64,000 nucleotides of DNA. It comes from Methanosphaera sp. GTDB lineage: Archaea > Methanobacteriota > Methanobacteria > Methanobacteriales > Methanobacteriaceae. Under the pieces are notes generated by a model. That model saw only the letters and a program-made list of their open reading frames with translations. It did no database searches and had not been told where the DNA came from. Positions 9,030-18,615 of this stretch are shown here, one piece after another. The translations under genes and the position numbers were made by a program. The stretch spans positions 1 through 64,000 of the forward strand of contig JAFRKG010000076.1 of assembly GCA_017431845.1 (NCBI GenBank), read 5' to 3'. Position 1 is the stretch's first letter; every line of letters begins with the position of its first letter.

Positions 9030-10079
9030 TTATTTCTTGATCTGTTGAATAACAAAATTTGCTAAATCATCAGATCCACTAATAATATCCTTCGAATATT
9101 TTTCTGTAGCTTTTTTCATATCTTCATTACCTAGCGCATAATTTACTTTTTCTGAGATGTTGTCAACATTACTTTCTAATACTGCACCTTCAAAAACTTC
9201 GGATAATCCATGATATCTGCCATATTTTACACCTAGAACTACTACTACCGGTATTTCACAGGCTATTGTTTCATGTAATGTTAAACCATCATCTGTGATA
9301 ACAGCCAGATCTATTAAATCATACAAATCCTTTATATAATTAATATAACCCAAGTTAATAATATTAGGATGGTCTATTATTGGTTCTAATTCTTCTTTTA
9401 ATGGTGCTCCTATAACAAAGATATTAACATCATCATTTTCTTCAGCATATCGTCTAACTGCTTTTGCCATATCATCAAATAATGTTGAACCTGAAGAGAA
9501 CAATACTGATTTTTTTTGTGGATCAAATTGTGACGGTAATTTATCAAGGATATTATTTTTATTACCTTCTATAACATCTGCTTTTATAGGCGAATACTGT
9601 TTTTGAACAGCATATTTTGAGATTACATGTTCAATTCTGAATTGTGATGATTCTGGTAGTAGTAATGTTGGATTTAATTTTAATGATACTTTTGTATCAG
9701 TTGGTGTTGCTACAATTCCTACTGAAGGTACTCTTGCAAGTTTTGCTGATAAACAGCCTATGACTGCTCCACCACCTATAACTCCAAGGACTCCATCTGC
9801 TTTTTCTTTTCTTATTAATTTTGCTCCGGAAAAGATTGCTTTAAGAGATTTGAAAGCAGCTTTTATTAATGTTTTCTTTGATGATGCGTGGCCGCCGGCT
9901 GCAGGAATTGATGATTTAATCCATTCAATGTTACGTTTTTTAAAATAATATCCTGGTGCAGAAGGGTCTAGAACAATTTTTGTTTCAATACCTTTTTCTT
10001 CAAATACTTTTGATATGTTATATGCTGTTACAGCATCCCCACCAGTTCCTCTTCCAGTTACGAAAATTAGTAATTTCAT
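9030..10079 (-). CDS. MurG-like glycosyltransferase (family 28 fold)
   Basis: 349 residues with a GT-B layout. The N-terminal half begins with a glycine-rich loop (FVTGRGTGGDA) and contains GVIGGGAVIGC. The C-terminal half has SSGSTLFDD and the sugar-nucleotide-binding segment ITDDGLTLHETIACEIPVVVV. This resembles MurG and related GlcNAc transferases. Two genes upstream on the same strand is an MraY-like enzyme, and pseudomurein-making methanogens carry such homologues, so a role in lipid-linked pseudomurein precursor synthesis is a reasonable inference. The exact donor and acceptor cannot be told from sequence. Confidence 0.75.
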   Translation of the reverse strand: MKLLIFVTGRGTGGDAVTAYNISKVFEEKGIETKIVLDPSAPGYYFKKRNIEWIKSSIPAAGGHASSKKTLIKAAFKSLKAIFSGAKLIRKEKADGVLGVIGGGAVIGCLSAKLARVPSVGIVATPTDTKVSLKLNPTLLLPESSQFRIEHVISKYAVQKQYSPIKADVIEGNKNNILDKLPSQFDPQKKSVLFSSGSTLFDDMAKAVRRYAEENDDVNIFVIGAPLKEELEPIIDHPNIINLGYINYIKDLYDLIDLAVITDDGLTLHETIACEIPVVVVLGVKYGRYHGLSEVFEGAVLESNVDNISEKVNYALGNEDMKKATEKYSKDIISGSDDLANFVIQQIKK

Positions 10080-10245
10080 TAAATTACATCCTTAAATGAT
10101 TATCTTATTAGATTAATAATAAATTTATATATATAAATAATATCTAATAAAATTATTTGAATGCTTTGAAAAATAGTATTTAAAAAAATTAGTTATTAAG
10201 AAAGATATTACTTTCTTGAAAAAAAAATTAAAAAAATAAACGAAA

Positions 10246-10479
10246 TTATGCTGGATTTCCTTCATCATCGTAGACTTCAATACATTCTCCGGTACAATTG
10301 TCTGCGGCTTCTTTGTAGATTTCTATATCATCTGTTTCTAGTTCATCTACATCATCGTCTCTTTCTGAACCGACAAGTGTAGCTCTATCATCATCATCAA
10401 ATGTGAATAATGTTTCATCTAATTCAACACAATTTCCACACATTGTGCAATCATCTCTTTCTAAAACTACTTCGTACAT
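10246..10479 (-). CDS. Acidic single-cluster ferredoxin
   Basis: 77 residues. Cys11, Cys14 and Cys17 (CTMCGNC) with a distal Cys in DNCTGEC (about residues 62-66) fit a single [4Fe-4S] cluster; only one of the two distal cysteines is needed as ligand. The middle is extremely acidic, with runs such as FDDDDR and DDDVDELETDD, giving a very low predicted isoelectric point. It sits between two cell-wall glycosyltransferase genes on the same strand but is separated by gaps over 100 bp, so it may be its own unit. Redox partner unknown. Confidence 0.85.
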   Translation of the reverse strand: MYEVVLERDDCTMCGNCVELDETLFTFDDDDRATLVGSERDDDVDELETDDIEIYKEAADNCTGECIEVYDDEGNPA

Positions 10480-10590
10480 TTAACTATCTCCCTAAACTAT
10501 ATATTAACAATGATAATTTTAATACAATATATATATAAATGTTTTGATTTAAACACTAAAAAAAATTAATATAAAAAAAAGTTTTGTAGA

Positions 10591-11550
10591 CTAATACTCA
10601 TCTGACATATCAGTTCTACTTAAAGATTGTTTTGATACTTTTTTGTATCTTATTGGATTATATAGTAATCTTCTTACACCTAAGGATTTTAATAAGGAAT
10701 TATTTGTTTTGATTTGAGCATTTCCTAGGATTAATTTTCTTAATAGATCACCTAATCCTCCACCAGTTAGTACATCCATCACATAGTCACCAAAAGTAGG
10801 GTTTTCTATGTGTAAATAAGTGGATATGTAATAGTTTAATGTTTCTGATCTTAGATATGCTATAATTATAGCGGTTATTAAGAAGAGGATTAACATTATT
10901 ATGAACTCAACTGGATAAAATGCTTGTGGAGCTACTGCTTTTGTTAGAGATGCTGATACTATTGCTAAACATACTCCTAATGAAACTCCAAAAGAATGAT
11001 TTCCTATTTCTCCCATCATTATATATCCTGAGTAGTCTTGTGAAATATAACCTAAAGTTATTGCTAAGAGTAGTACTGGTATATAATATACTGGTGAGTG
11101 TAATATTGCTAGTGTTGTAAATGATACTACTGACATTATTATTACGGTCATACAGGCGGTTCCGGGTTGCATGTCTGCAATATTTAGTATTTGTACCATT
11201 AATGCAACTAGTATTGCTACTGGACCCATAATGTAGTATCCGAGTATCATTACGATTAATATTCCTATTCCTCTGAAAAATTGTCCGACTTCAATGTATG
11301 AATTTAAAGCTTTACGTCCAATTATATCATCTATGAATGCAGTAATACCTATTATTGCTATTAGATAATTGTAGGGTGCGGGGAAGAATAGCAGCATTAC
11401 TAGAAATGGTGCTATACCTACTCCTCTAGGAATACCTCCACGTATATCTTCAAATAAATTTCCTTTAATCTTTGTAAATATTACTGTGAATAATATTGTT
11501 AAAATCAAGGTGAGAATAAATGCACTAATCCACATTAAATAGATTTCCAT
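10591..11550 (-). CDS. MraY/WecA-family phosphoglycosyl transferase, probable pseudomurein synthesis
   Basis: 319 residues with about ten hydrophobic segments. The family's acidic motifs are visible: IPRGVGIAP (near residue 40), AFIDDIIGRK (the Asp-Asp pair), NIADMQPGTA (Asn/Asp of NxxD) and MGEIGNHSFG. These enzymes move a sugar phosphate from a nucleotide sugar to a polyprenyl phosphate in the membrane. In Methanobacteriales the MraY homologue is linked to pseudomurein, which fits the MurG-like gene nearby. The ribosome binding site GGTGAA is 3 bases before ATG 11550. The soluble C-terminal 70 residues look variable. Confidence 0.8.
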   Translation of the reverse strand: MEIYLMWISAFILTLILTILFTVIFTKIKGNLFEDIRGGIPRGVGIAPFLVMLLFFPAPYNYLIAIIGITAFIDDIIGRKALNSYIEVGQFFRGIGILIVMILGYYIMGPVAILVALMVQILNIADMQPGTACMTVIIMSVVSFTTLAILHSPVYYIPVLLLAITLGYISQDYSGYIMMGEIGNHSFGVSLGVCLAIVSASLTKAVAPQAFYPVEFIIMLILFLITAIIIAYLRSETLNYYISTYLHIENPTFGDYVMDVLTGGGLGDLLRKLILGNAQIKTNNSLLKSLGVRRLLYNPIRYKKVSKQSLSRTDMSDEY

Positions 11551-11652
11551 ATATTCACCTTTTTTCTTGATAAATTTAATTAATTTTATGAATATTTTTT
11601 TTAATTAAATTATTCTATAATAATTTATTATTTTTAAGATATAAAATTGTTT

Positions 11653-12708
11653 TCATATAGGATATCTTAAGAATGAAGCTATTGAACCTAAGGATTCTAA
11701 TTGTTTTCCTGCGTCATGTTCACTGCTTATTATTTCTATTTTACCGCCCATGTTTTCTGCTGTTGACATTACTTGTTGTACTGATTTTTGTCTGACAAGA
11801 TTATCTAGTACTAGAAGTTTTTCTGATGCTCCCATGTTTGTTGCATTAGTTACTTGTTTTAATCCGTATGTTACTAGGTTTGAAGATTTTCCTATTTGTT
11901 CTAATAGTTTGTTGACTGATGTTATTTCGGTTGCTATTTTTGCATCTTTTGATAGTGATTCTATTAGTCCATTTTTTAGTACTTCTTGTATTCCTGCGTG
12001 TCCTCCGGATCCTGTGCTTTCTAGTGTGGATTTTTTTGCGTATTCTGGGTAGTTTTCTTCTAGGTAGTTGTAGTAACCATTTTTTGTGAAACCTGGTCCG
12101 ATTATTATTAGTTTGTTTATTTTTCCGTGTTGTTGTATTGTTTTTGTAATGTCTTCGTAGTATTGGTTGATTTTTTCTTGTCTGTCTTTTGCAATGTTTC
12201 TTTTTCCGGAGATGTCTCCCGTTATTGGGCCTATGTATTCTATTCCGTATTGTTTTATTATTCCGAGGTCTGTTGTGTTATCTTCTATTGCTACTATTAT
12301 TTCTGTTGGTCTTTTGGATGCTTCTACTGCTTGTTGTAGTCTGTCTAATGACCATTTGTTCCAATGTTTTCGTATTTTTATGCTGTTGTTTGTTTGTACG
12401 TTTATTGTGTGGTGTGATCCTAGTGGTATTAAGTCTTCTGGTCCTGATTCTATTATTCCTGTGAATCTTAGCATTCCTGTGTATTTGTGAAAGCTGATTT
12501 TTTCTACTTTTATTCCTAGGTAGAATGTTTTTTTTACTCCTCTGTCGGCTCTTGTTTTTCCACTGTCATTGTCTTGTATTCTTCTTGTGGTTAGTGTTGA
12601 CACGTAATCGTTTTCTTCTACTATGTGTGATAAATGCCATAAATCGTCGATTGTTTCTGGTATTATTTCTATTAGTCCCTGTTTTTTGTCTTGATTTTTT
12701 ATTTGCAT
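11653..12708 (-). CDS. pelA: Archaeal Pelota (Dom34 homologue), ribosome rescue factor
   Basis: 351 residues, the usual length. It has the Sm-like N-terminal domain (residues 1-130, with DLWHLSHIVEENDYVST), a central release-factor-like domain (about 135-260, with IIIGPGFTKNGYYNYL) and an L30e-like C-terminal domain (KLLVLDNLVR). In Archaea, Pelota with ABCE1 or aEF1A frees ribosomes stalled on damaged mRNA. The gene diverges from the 12829 gene. Confidence 0.95.
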   Translation of the reverse strand: MQIKNQDKKQGLIEIIPETIDDLWHLSHIVEENDYVSTLTTRRIQDNDSGKTRADRGVKKTFYLGIKVEKISFHKYTGMLRFTGIIESGPEDLIPLGSHHTINVQTNNSIKIRKHWNKWSLDRLQQAVEASKRPTEIIVAIEDNTTDLGIIKQYGIEYIGPITGDISGKRNIAKDRQEKINQYYEDITKTIQQHGKINKLIIIGPGFTKNGYYNYLEENYPEYAKKSTLESTGSGGHAGIQEVLKNGLIESLSKDAKIATEITSVNKLLEQIGKSSNLVTYGLKQVTNATNMGASEKLLVLDNLVRQKSVQQVMSTAENMGGKIEIISSEHDAGKQLESLGSIASFLRYPI

Positions 12709-12828
12709 GTTTTTTTCTATGATGTTTATTTTTATTATTTTTTATGGAATTGTATTAATTTTATTTATGAAAGGTAATACTTAAATAATAATAAAGTTAT
12801 AATTAGTAATACAAATAAGTGGAGTGAC

Positions 12829-13149
12829 ATGAACAAAATTATGAACGATGAACAAAAGAAAAATTTAGTAAGAGCAATAGAAGAAGCCGCAGAATGGCAA
12901 CGATTAGACACAAGCATAGAAGGAGTATATGTAGTAAAACCACCAGAATACAATAACGTGCAAAGAGTATTCGTAGAATTAAAGCCAACAATAGACGGAC
13001 AAGCCTATAAAAAGAAAGGATTATACTTAAAAACAACTGATGAAATAGATGCCTATAAAAAACTTTTAGAAAATCCTAAAACAAGAGAACTGGTAGAAGT
13101 AATATCAGAATACTATGGAATAAGAAAAACACCCAAAATAGAAATATAA
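12829..13149 (+). CDS. Conserved small protein of unknown function
   Basis: 106 residues with no signal or membrane segment. The N-terminal half is charged and helical (EEAAEWQRLDTS); the middle has VYVVKPPEYNNVQRVFVELKP and the end KTRELVEVISEYYGIRK. I do not recognise the family. It is followed after 35 bp by tyrA on the same strand and probably shares its transcript. Whether the start is ATG 12829 or ATG 12841 cannot be decided. Confidence 0.65.
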   Translation: MNKIMNDEQKKNLVRAIEEAAEWQRLDTSIEGVYVVKPPEYNNVQRVFVELKPTIDGQAYKKKGLYLKTTDEIDAYKKLLENPKTRELVEVISEYYGIRKTPKIEI

Positions 13150-13184
13150 TAATAACCATAAAATTAACTAAAAGGAGGTATACT

Positions 13185-14516
13185 ATGGCTTGTGAAAAAA
13201 GAAAAAACATAACAATAATTGGAGGTACAAGAGGTTTAGGTAAATGGATAGCCGAACAACTGAAAAAAGAAGACCTCAACATAACTATCACAAGCCGTAA
13301 CAAATCCTCCGGAGAAAAAGTAGCAAATAAATTAAATGTAAACTATACTGATAACAACATAGAATCAGTAAAAAATGCAGATATTATCATTTTTAGTGTG
13401 CCCATAGAACATATGGTAAAAACAATCAAAGAAGTAGCACCCCATGCACCGGAAGGATCAGTACTGATGGATATTACCAGTGTGAAAACTGAACCCTCAA
13501 AAGCCCTAGTTGAATATGCTCCAAAAAATGTGGAAGTACTGCCCTGCCATCCTATGTTCGGACCAAGAGTACCATCCCTGGAAGGACAAGTCGTAATATT
13601 AACTCCATTAGAAAATCAATCAAAAACATGGTTTTCAATAATAGAAAACTTTTTACAAAAAAATAATGTGAAAATAGTAATCACGACACCTGAAGAACAT
13701 GATAAAACCATGAGCGTAGTACAAGGATTAACCCATTTTTCATATATCAGCATTGCTTCAACAATAAGGAAATTAAACATTAGTGTTAAAAAATCAAGAG
13801 AATTCGCAAGTCCAGTGTACAGTTTAATGTTAGATATGATTAGTCGTATTGTTTCACAAAACCCATACCTTTATTATTCTATTCAAAAATCCAATAAGGA
13901 AACAACTATTTCAAGAAAACAATTAATCGAGGAAAGCATATACTTAGCTAACCTTATTGAAAATGACAAAGAAGATGAATTTGTGAAAAATATGGGTGAT
14001 TCTGCAAAACATTTAGATGAATATGAAGAAGCACTTGGTCGTTCAGATAAGGCTATAAATATACTTACCCATGATTTAAATGTTTTAAAAGAATCTGTAG
14101 GTAAAGAAGTTGGATTAGAACATCAATATTCAAAAAATGTGCATGTAGGTATTGTTAAACGGGTTACCCATGATAAGGTTTTCTTAAAAACAAATGATAA
14201 CAAAATGGTAACACTTAATATTTCAAATGTGAATATTTTATCCGAAAGTGAATTATATGATTGGAAGAGAAATAATCTTAAAATAGAATATTATGATGTA
14301 TCTGCATTGTTTCCTAGAGACTCTAGTCAAGAATTTTTAATTAAAATGTTTGAAAATATTGAACCTGTGATTGATGTTGAACTTATAGATGTTTATACTG
14401 GAGAACAGATTAAAGAAGGCTATGTCAGTTATACTTTTCATTATTCAACATTTAATAAAGGTGACAATAAGTATGTTGAGGAATACTTGAGAGGTATTGG
14501 TGCTACTATCCGATAA
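13185..14516 (+). CDS. tyrA: Prephenate dehydrogenase with extra C-terminal region
   Basis: 443 residues. The N-terminal NAD-binding motif is IIGGTRGLGKW, and DITSVKTEPSKAL and LPCHPMFGP hold the conserved substrate-side His. It oxidises prephenate to hydroxyphenylpyruvate for tyrosine. The TyrA core ends near residue 290. The remaining 150 residues form an additional region ending in YTFHYSTFNKG..YVEEYLRGIGATIR, which loosely resembles a ferredoxin-fold anticodon-binding type domain. It is not the ACT domain of bacterial TyrA. A strong GGAGGTAT site precedes ATG 13185. Confidence 0.9.
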   Translation: MACEKRKNITIIGGTRGLGKWIAEQLKKEDLNITITSRNKSSGEKVANKLNVNYTDNNIESVKNADIIIFSVPIEHMVKTIKEVAPHAPEGSVLMDITSVKTEPSKALVEYAPKNVEVLPCHPMFGPRVPSLEGQVVILTPLENQSKTWFSIIENFLQKNNVKIVITTPEEHDKTMSVVQGLTHFSYISIASTIRKLNISVKKSREFASPVYSLMLDMISRIVSQNPYLYYSIQKSNKETTISRKQLIEESIYLANLIENDKEDEFVKNMGDSAKHLDEYEEALGRSDKAINILTHDLNVLKESVGKEVGLEHQYSKNVHVGIVKRVTHDKVFLKTNDNKMVTLNISNVNILSESELYDWKRNNLKIEYYDVSALFPRDSSQEFLIKMFENIEPVIDVELIDVYTGEQIKEGYVSYTFHYSTFNKGDNKYVEEYLRGIGATIR

Positions 14517-14592
14517 TTTGTTTGATTTTTATTTTTAGTTTACCTGTTTCATTATTTTTTTTATAATTTTTTTTTAGTGATTTATTAAGATC

Positions 14593-14610
14593 AACCGAAA
14601 AGTATAAATA
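14593..14610 (+). promoter_or_regulatory. Likely archaeal promoter of the Cdc48/VAT gene
   Basis: AACCGAAAAGTATAAATA contains a textbook BRE (CCGAAAAG) followed by a TATA box (TATAAATA, 14603-14610). It lies about 170 bases before ATG 14779. A second TATA-like TTTATATAC occurs at about 14680-14688, so two start sites are possible; the inverted repeat at 14639-14680 lies between them. Confidence 0.6.
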
Positions 14611-14638
14611 CTATGAATATGATAATTATAATTACAAA

Positions 14639-14680
14639 AGGTTATTAAAAGATATTTTTTATACAATATTTTAATAACCT
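14639..14680. repeat. Long inverted repeat upstream of Cdc48/VAT
   Basis: Arms AGGTTATTAAAAGATATT and AATATTTTAATAACCT pair over 16-17 bases with one bulged base, leaving a short AT-rich loop. If transcription starts from the TATA box at 14603 this is a 5'-leader hairpin. If it starts from TTTATATAC at 14680 the right arm abuts that promoter and could be an operator. Nothing similar was noticed elsewhere in the window. Confidence 0.6.
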
Positions 14681-14778
14681 TTATATACTAAAATAAATAT
14701 AATTAATATTACAAAAAGTAAATAAAAAAAATCAATCTAACATAATTAATTAATAAAAAAAGAAGAGGAGGAAAAAAA

Positions 14779-16965
14779 ATGGAAAATGAACTAAAACTAA
14801 AAGTAGCTGAAGCATTCTCCCAATCAGACATAGGACGATCAGTAGCAAGAATAGATCCAAAATGCATGGAAAAACTAAACCTACATGACGGCGACGTAAT
14901 CGAAATAGAAGGAAACAAACTAACAACAGCCACAGTAGTAGCATCCAAAGCAGACGCAAGCCTAGGAATACTCAGAATAGACAGCTACCTAAGAAAAAAC
15001 GCAGGAACATCCATAGGAGAAGAAGTAACAATAAGAGCAGCACAAATCAAAGAAGCTAAAAAAGTAAAACTAGCACCAGTAGACCAAGAAATAGCAATAC
15101 AAGGAAACTTAAACGGAGTATTCCTAAACAGAATCGTAAACAAAGGCGACATAATAATAACAGGAGTAAGAAGACAACAACCAAAAACCAGCATGATGTT
15201 CGATGACTTCATAAACCAAATGATGTCCAACATGACATCAATCGGAGAAATAAAACTAGCAGTAGTAAACACCAAACCACTAGGACCAGTAAAAATAACA
15301 GAAGACACCCAAATAGAAATGGAAACAAAACCAGTAGACCCAAACAAATTTGAAGGAGTAGAAAACCTCATAGACGTCTCCTACGAAGACATCGGTGGAC
15401 TACAAAACGAAGTCAAAAAAATAAGAGAAATGGTAGAAATACCACTAAAAAGACCAGAACTATTCAAACAATTAGGAATAGCAGCACCAAAAGGAGTACT
15501 ATTACACGGACCACCAGGAACAGGAAAAACATTACTAGCAAAAGCCGTTGCAAACGAAACAAACGCACACTTCATAGTAATCAACGGACCAGAAATCATG
15601 AGCAAATATGTTGGAGGATCCGAAGAACAACTACGAGAAATATTCGAAGAAGCAGAAGACAACAGCCCATCAATAATATTTATTGATGAATTAGATGCAA
15701 TAGCTCCAAAAAGAGCAGAAGTATCAGGAGACGTAGAAAGAAGAATAGTAGCACAACTACTAACATTAATGGACGGTCTTAAAAGCAGAGGAGAAGTAGT
15801 TGTAATAGGAGCAACAAACAGACCAGATGCAATAGACGAAGCACTAAGAAGACCTGGAAGATTCGACCGTGAAATAGAAATAGGCGTACCAGACAAAGAC
15901 GAAAGAAAAGAAATACTCGAAGTACATACAAGAAACATGCCACTAGCAGAAGACGTAGACCTTGATGAATTAACAGAAGTCACACACGGATTTGTAGGTG
16001 CAGACCTAGAAGCATTATGTAAAGAAGCCGCAATGAGAGTACTAAGAAGAGTACTACCAGAAGTACAAACAGACAAAGAAGTACCACAAGAAGTACTAGA
16101 AAAAATGGTACTCAACAAAAAAGACTTCAAAGATGCATTAAAAGAAATACAACCATCAGCATTAAGAGAAGTATTAGTACAAATACCAGACATTAAATGG
16201 GATGATGTTGGAGGATTAGAAGAAGCAAAACAAGAACTTAAAGAAGCAGTAGAATGGCCACTAAAAAATCCTGAAAAATTCAGAAAATTCGGCATAAACC
16301 CACCAAAAGGAGTTATACTCACAGGAATACCAGGAACAGGAAAAACATTACTAGCAAAAGCTGTTGCAAACGAAAGTGAAGCAAACTTCATATCCGTAAA
16401 AGGACCAGAATTACTATCCAAATGGGTAGGAGACTCTGAAAAAGGAATAAGAGAAGTATTCAGAAAAGCAAGACAAACCGCACCAACAGTAATATTCTTT
16501 GATGAAATAGATTCAATCGCATCCACAAGAGGAGAAAGTAGTGATAGTGGAGTAACACAAAGAGTTGTAAACCAATTACTTACAGAAATGGATGGAATGG
16601 AAGAATTACATGATATTTCAGTAATTGCAGCAACCAACCGTAAAGACATAATAGATCCAGCATTACTTAGACCAGGACGATTTGACAGACACGTTGAAGT
16701 AGGATTACCAGATAAAAAATCAAGAGAAGCAATATTCAAAGTACATACCAAAGACATGCCACTTGCCAGTGATGTAGACCTTGAAGTATTAGCAGACAAA
16801 ACAGAAGGTTTCGTTGGAGCAGATATTGAAGCAGTATGCAGAGAAGCAGTAATGTTAACTTTAAGAGAAGATCTTGAATCCGAAGAAGTATACATGTCCG
16901 AATTTGAAACTGCAATGAAAAAAGTGAAGCCAACAAAAGAAAATGAATTAGTTTCATACAACTAA
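14779..16965 (+). CDS. Cdc48/p97-type AAA ATPase (VAT)
   Basis: 728 residues, the usual length. It has an N-terminal double-psi barrel (residues 1-180) and two AAA modules. The first has Walker A GPPGTGKT (about 244-251) and Walker [13 protein letters not shown]; the second has GIPGTGKT (about 515-522) and [15 protein letters not shown] arginines follow in both ([22 protein letters not shown]). The hexamer unfolds proteins, probably for the proteasome. In the second P-loop an Ile replaces the common Pro. The first part of the gene uses almost only A- and C-ending codons, a sign of high expression here. Confidence 0.95.
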   Translation: MENELKLKVAEAFSQSDIGRSVARIDPKCMEKLNLHDGDVIEIEGNKLTTATVVASKADASLGILRIDSYLRKNAGTSIGEEVTIRAAQIKEAKKVKLAPVDQEIAIQGNLNGVFLNRIVNKGDIIITGVRRQQPKTSMMFDDFINQMMSNMTSIGEIKLAVVNTKPLGPVKITEDTQIEMETKPVDPNKFEGVENLIDVSYEDIGGLQNEVKKIREMVEIPLKRPELFKQLGIAAPKGVLLHGPPGTGKTLLAKAVANETNAHFIVINGPEIMSKYVGGSEEQLREIFEEAEDNSPSIIFIDELDAIAPKRAEVSGDVERRIVAQLLTLMDGLKSRGEVVVIGATNRPDAIDEALRRPGRFDREIEIGVPDKDERKEILEVHTRNMPLAEDVDLDELTEVTHGFVGADLEALCKEAAMRVLRRVLPEVQTDKEVPQEVLEKMVLNKKDFKDALKEIQPSALREVLVQIPDIKWDDVGGLEEAKQELKEAVEWPLKNPEKFRKFGINPPKGVILTGIPGTGKTLLAKAVANESEANFISVKGPELLSKWVGDSEKGIREVFRKARQTAPTVIFFDEIDSIASTRGESSDSGVTQRVVNQLLTEMDGMEELHDISVIAATNRKDIIDPALLRPGRFDRHVEVGLPDKKSREAIFKVHTKDMPLASDVDLEVLADKTEGFVGADIEAVCREAVMLTLREDLESEEVYMSEFETAMKKVKPTKENELVSYN

Positions 16966-17010
16966 AAACAAAAGAATAATCATTTTTAACCCCTAAACTA
17001 ACAGATAATA

Positions 17011-17048
17011 TGTAGAATATTAAATTCTACATAATTTAACTTTTTTTT
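17011..17048 (+). terminator. Hairpin with T-run after Cdc48/VAT
   Basis: TGTAGAAT and ATTCTACA form an 8-bp stem around ATTAA; a TTTTTTTT run follows 10 bases later at 17041. The T-run alone is a typical archaeal termination signal; the stem may protect the 3' end. Confidence 0.45.
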
Positions 17049-17340
17049 AATAAATAAATTGTTTGAACAAATATTTTAACGTTATTCTATGAAAATTAAT
17101 TGACACATAGAAAAAGACGAAATCTATTTGCAGTATAAACATATACCGTATAATTAATCATAATACATAATCCTAATTTTTTAAAAATATTTAAACTTCT
17201 AATTGAAATTAATATTGGAGAATAATATTATTTTCAAACAGGATACTGATAAAAATTAAACAATATTTGACACAATAATTATTAAAGGATACCAATAAAA
17301 TAAATAATATTAATAAAAAAAAATATTAGAGGTTTAACTT
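17049..17340 (+). promoter_or_regulatory. Long AT-rich leader region before the SAH hydrolase gene
   Basis: No gene is visible. It holds an imperfect direct repeat: AGGATACTGATAAAA at about 17240 and AGGATACCAATAAAA at about 17286, a spacing near 46 bases. An AATATTTAAAC TATA-like element is near 17187. The repeats could be regulator sites for ahcY. No riboswitch fold was recognised. Confidence 0.3.
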
Positions 17341-18594
17341 ATGGCATATGATATTAAAGATATTAACCTAGCACCACAAGGAGAGAAAAAAATTAAATGG
17401 GTACAAAGACACATGCCCGTACTAGAAACAATAAAAAAAGAATTCGAAGAAACTAAACCATTCGAAGGAATAACAATAGGATCATGCTTACACCTAGAAC
17501 CAAAAACAATAAATCTGGGACTAACACTACAAGCAGGAGGAGCAGAAGTCGTAATGACAGGATGTAACCCATTATCCACACAAGACGACGCAACAGCAGC
17601 CGGAGCAAAACTGGGACTAAACATGTACGGATGGACAGGACAAACCAACGAAGAATACTACGAACACCTAAACAAAGTACTAGACTACGAACCAGACATA
17701 GTAATAGACGATGGAGCAGACCTAATATTTTTAATACACAAAGAAAGACCAGAACTACTAGAAAAACTACGAGGAGGATGCGAAGAAACCACCACAGGAA
17801 TACACAGACTCAAAGCAATGCACCAAGACAACGCACTAAAAATACCAGTAATGGCAGTTAACGACTCATACATGAAATACCTATTCGACAACAGATACGG
17901 AACAGGACAATCCACATTCGACTCAATCATGGGAACAACCAACAGCGTAATCGCAGGACAAACAGTCGTAGTATGCGGATACGGATGGTGCGGAAGAGGA
18001 ATAGCCATGAGAGGAAAAGGACTCGGAGCAAACGTAATCGTAACAGAAGTAGACCCAATAAGAGCACTAGAAGCAAGAATGGACGGCTACAGAGTAATGA
18101 CAGTACAACAAGCACTAGAAGAAGCAGACATAGTAATAACAGCAACAGGAAACCGAGACATCATATCCGGAGATGACTTCGACCACGTGAAAGACGGCTG
18201 CATACTATCAAACGCAGGACACTTCAACGTAGAAATCAACGAACCAGACCTACTAGCAAGAACCGAAAAACAGGAAACAATAAAACCAGACATAGAATGC
18301 TACACACTAAAAGACGGAAGAAACATATACCTCCTAGCAGGAGGAAGACTAGTAAACCTCGCAGGAGAACACGGACAAGGACATCCAGCAGAAATAATGG
18401 ACCTAAGCTTCGCAATGCAAGCATTATCCGCTAAAAGAATACTTAACGAAGACATGACACCAGGAGTATACAAAACAAGAGACGAAGTAGATACAGAAGT
18501 AGCAAAACTCAAACTACAAACAATGGGAATAGAAATAGACCAACTATCCGACGAACAAAAACAGTACATGAACAGCTGGGATGTAGGAACATAA
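17341..18594 (+). CDS. ahcY: S-adenosylhomocysteine hydrolase (adenosylhomocysteinase family)
   Basis: 417 residues, somewhat short, as is usual for archaeal enzymes. It splits S-adenosylhomocysteine (or S-inosylhomocysteine, the reported preferred substrate of a methanogen homologue) so that methyltransferases are not inhibited. Visible motifs are GCNPLSTQDD, the NAD-binding VCGYGWCGRG (about residue 213), SNAGHFNVEI and LAGGRLVNLAGEHGQGHP. The C-terminal Lys/Tyr tail of longer SAHHs is missing, as in other archaeal forms. Codons are almost only A- and C-ending, suggesting high expression. Confidence 0.93.
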   Translation: MAYDIKDINLAPQGEKKIKWVQRHMPVLETIKKEFEETKPFEGITIGSCLHLEPKTINLGLTLQAGGAEVVMTGCNPLSTQDDATAAGAKLGLNMYGWTGQTNEEYYEHLNKVLDYEPDIVIDDGADLIFLIHKERPELLEKLRGGCEETTTGIHRLKAMHQDNALKIPVMAVNDSYMKYLFDNRYGTGQSTFDSIMGTTNSVIAGQTVVVCGYGWCGRGIAMRGKGLGANVIVTEVDPIRALEARMDGYRVMTVQQALEEADIVITATGNRDIISGDDFDHVKDGCILSNAGHFNVEINEPDLLARTEKQETIKPDIECYTLKDGRNIYLLAGGRLVNLAGEHGQGHPAEIMDLSFAMQALSAKRILNEDMTPGVYKTRDEVDTEVAKLKLQTMGIEIDQLSDEQKQYMNSWDVGT

Positions 18595-18615
18595 AAAAAT
18601 AGTATTTTAACTAGT

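Noticed and set aside
12127-12490. Cys/Phe/Leu-rich plus-strand frames inside pelota
   Set aside because: Antisense shadows of the A-ending codons of pelota; no motif or ribosome site.
15381-16961. 526-codon open frame opposite Cdc48/VAT
   Set aside because: Ser/Leu-rich translation of the antisense of a highly biased gene; the sense strand is an unmistakable AAA ATPase.
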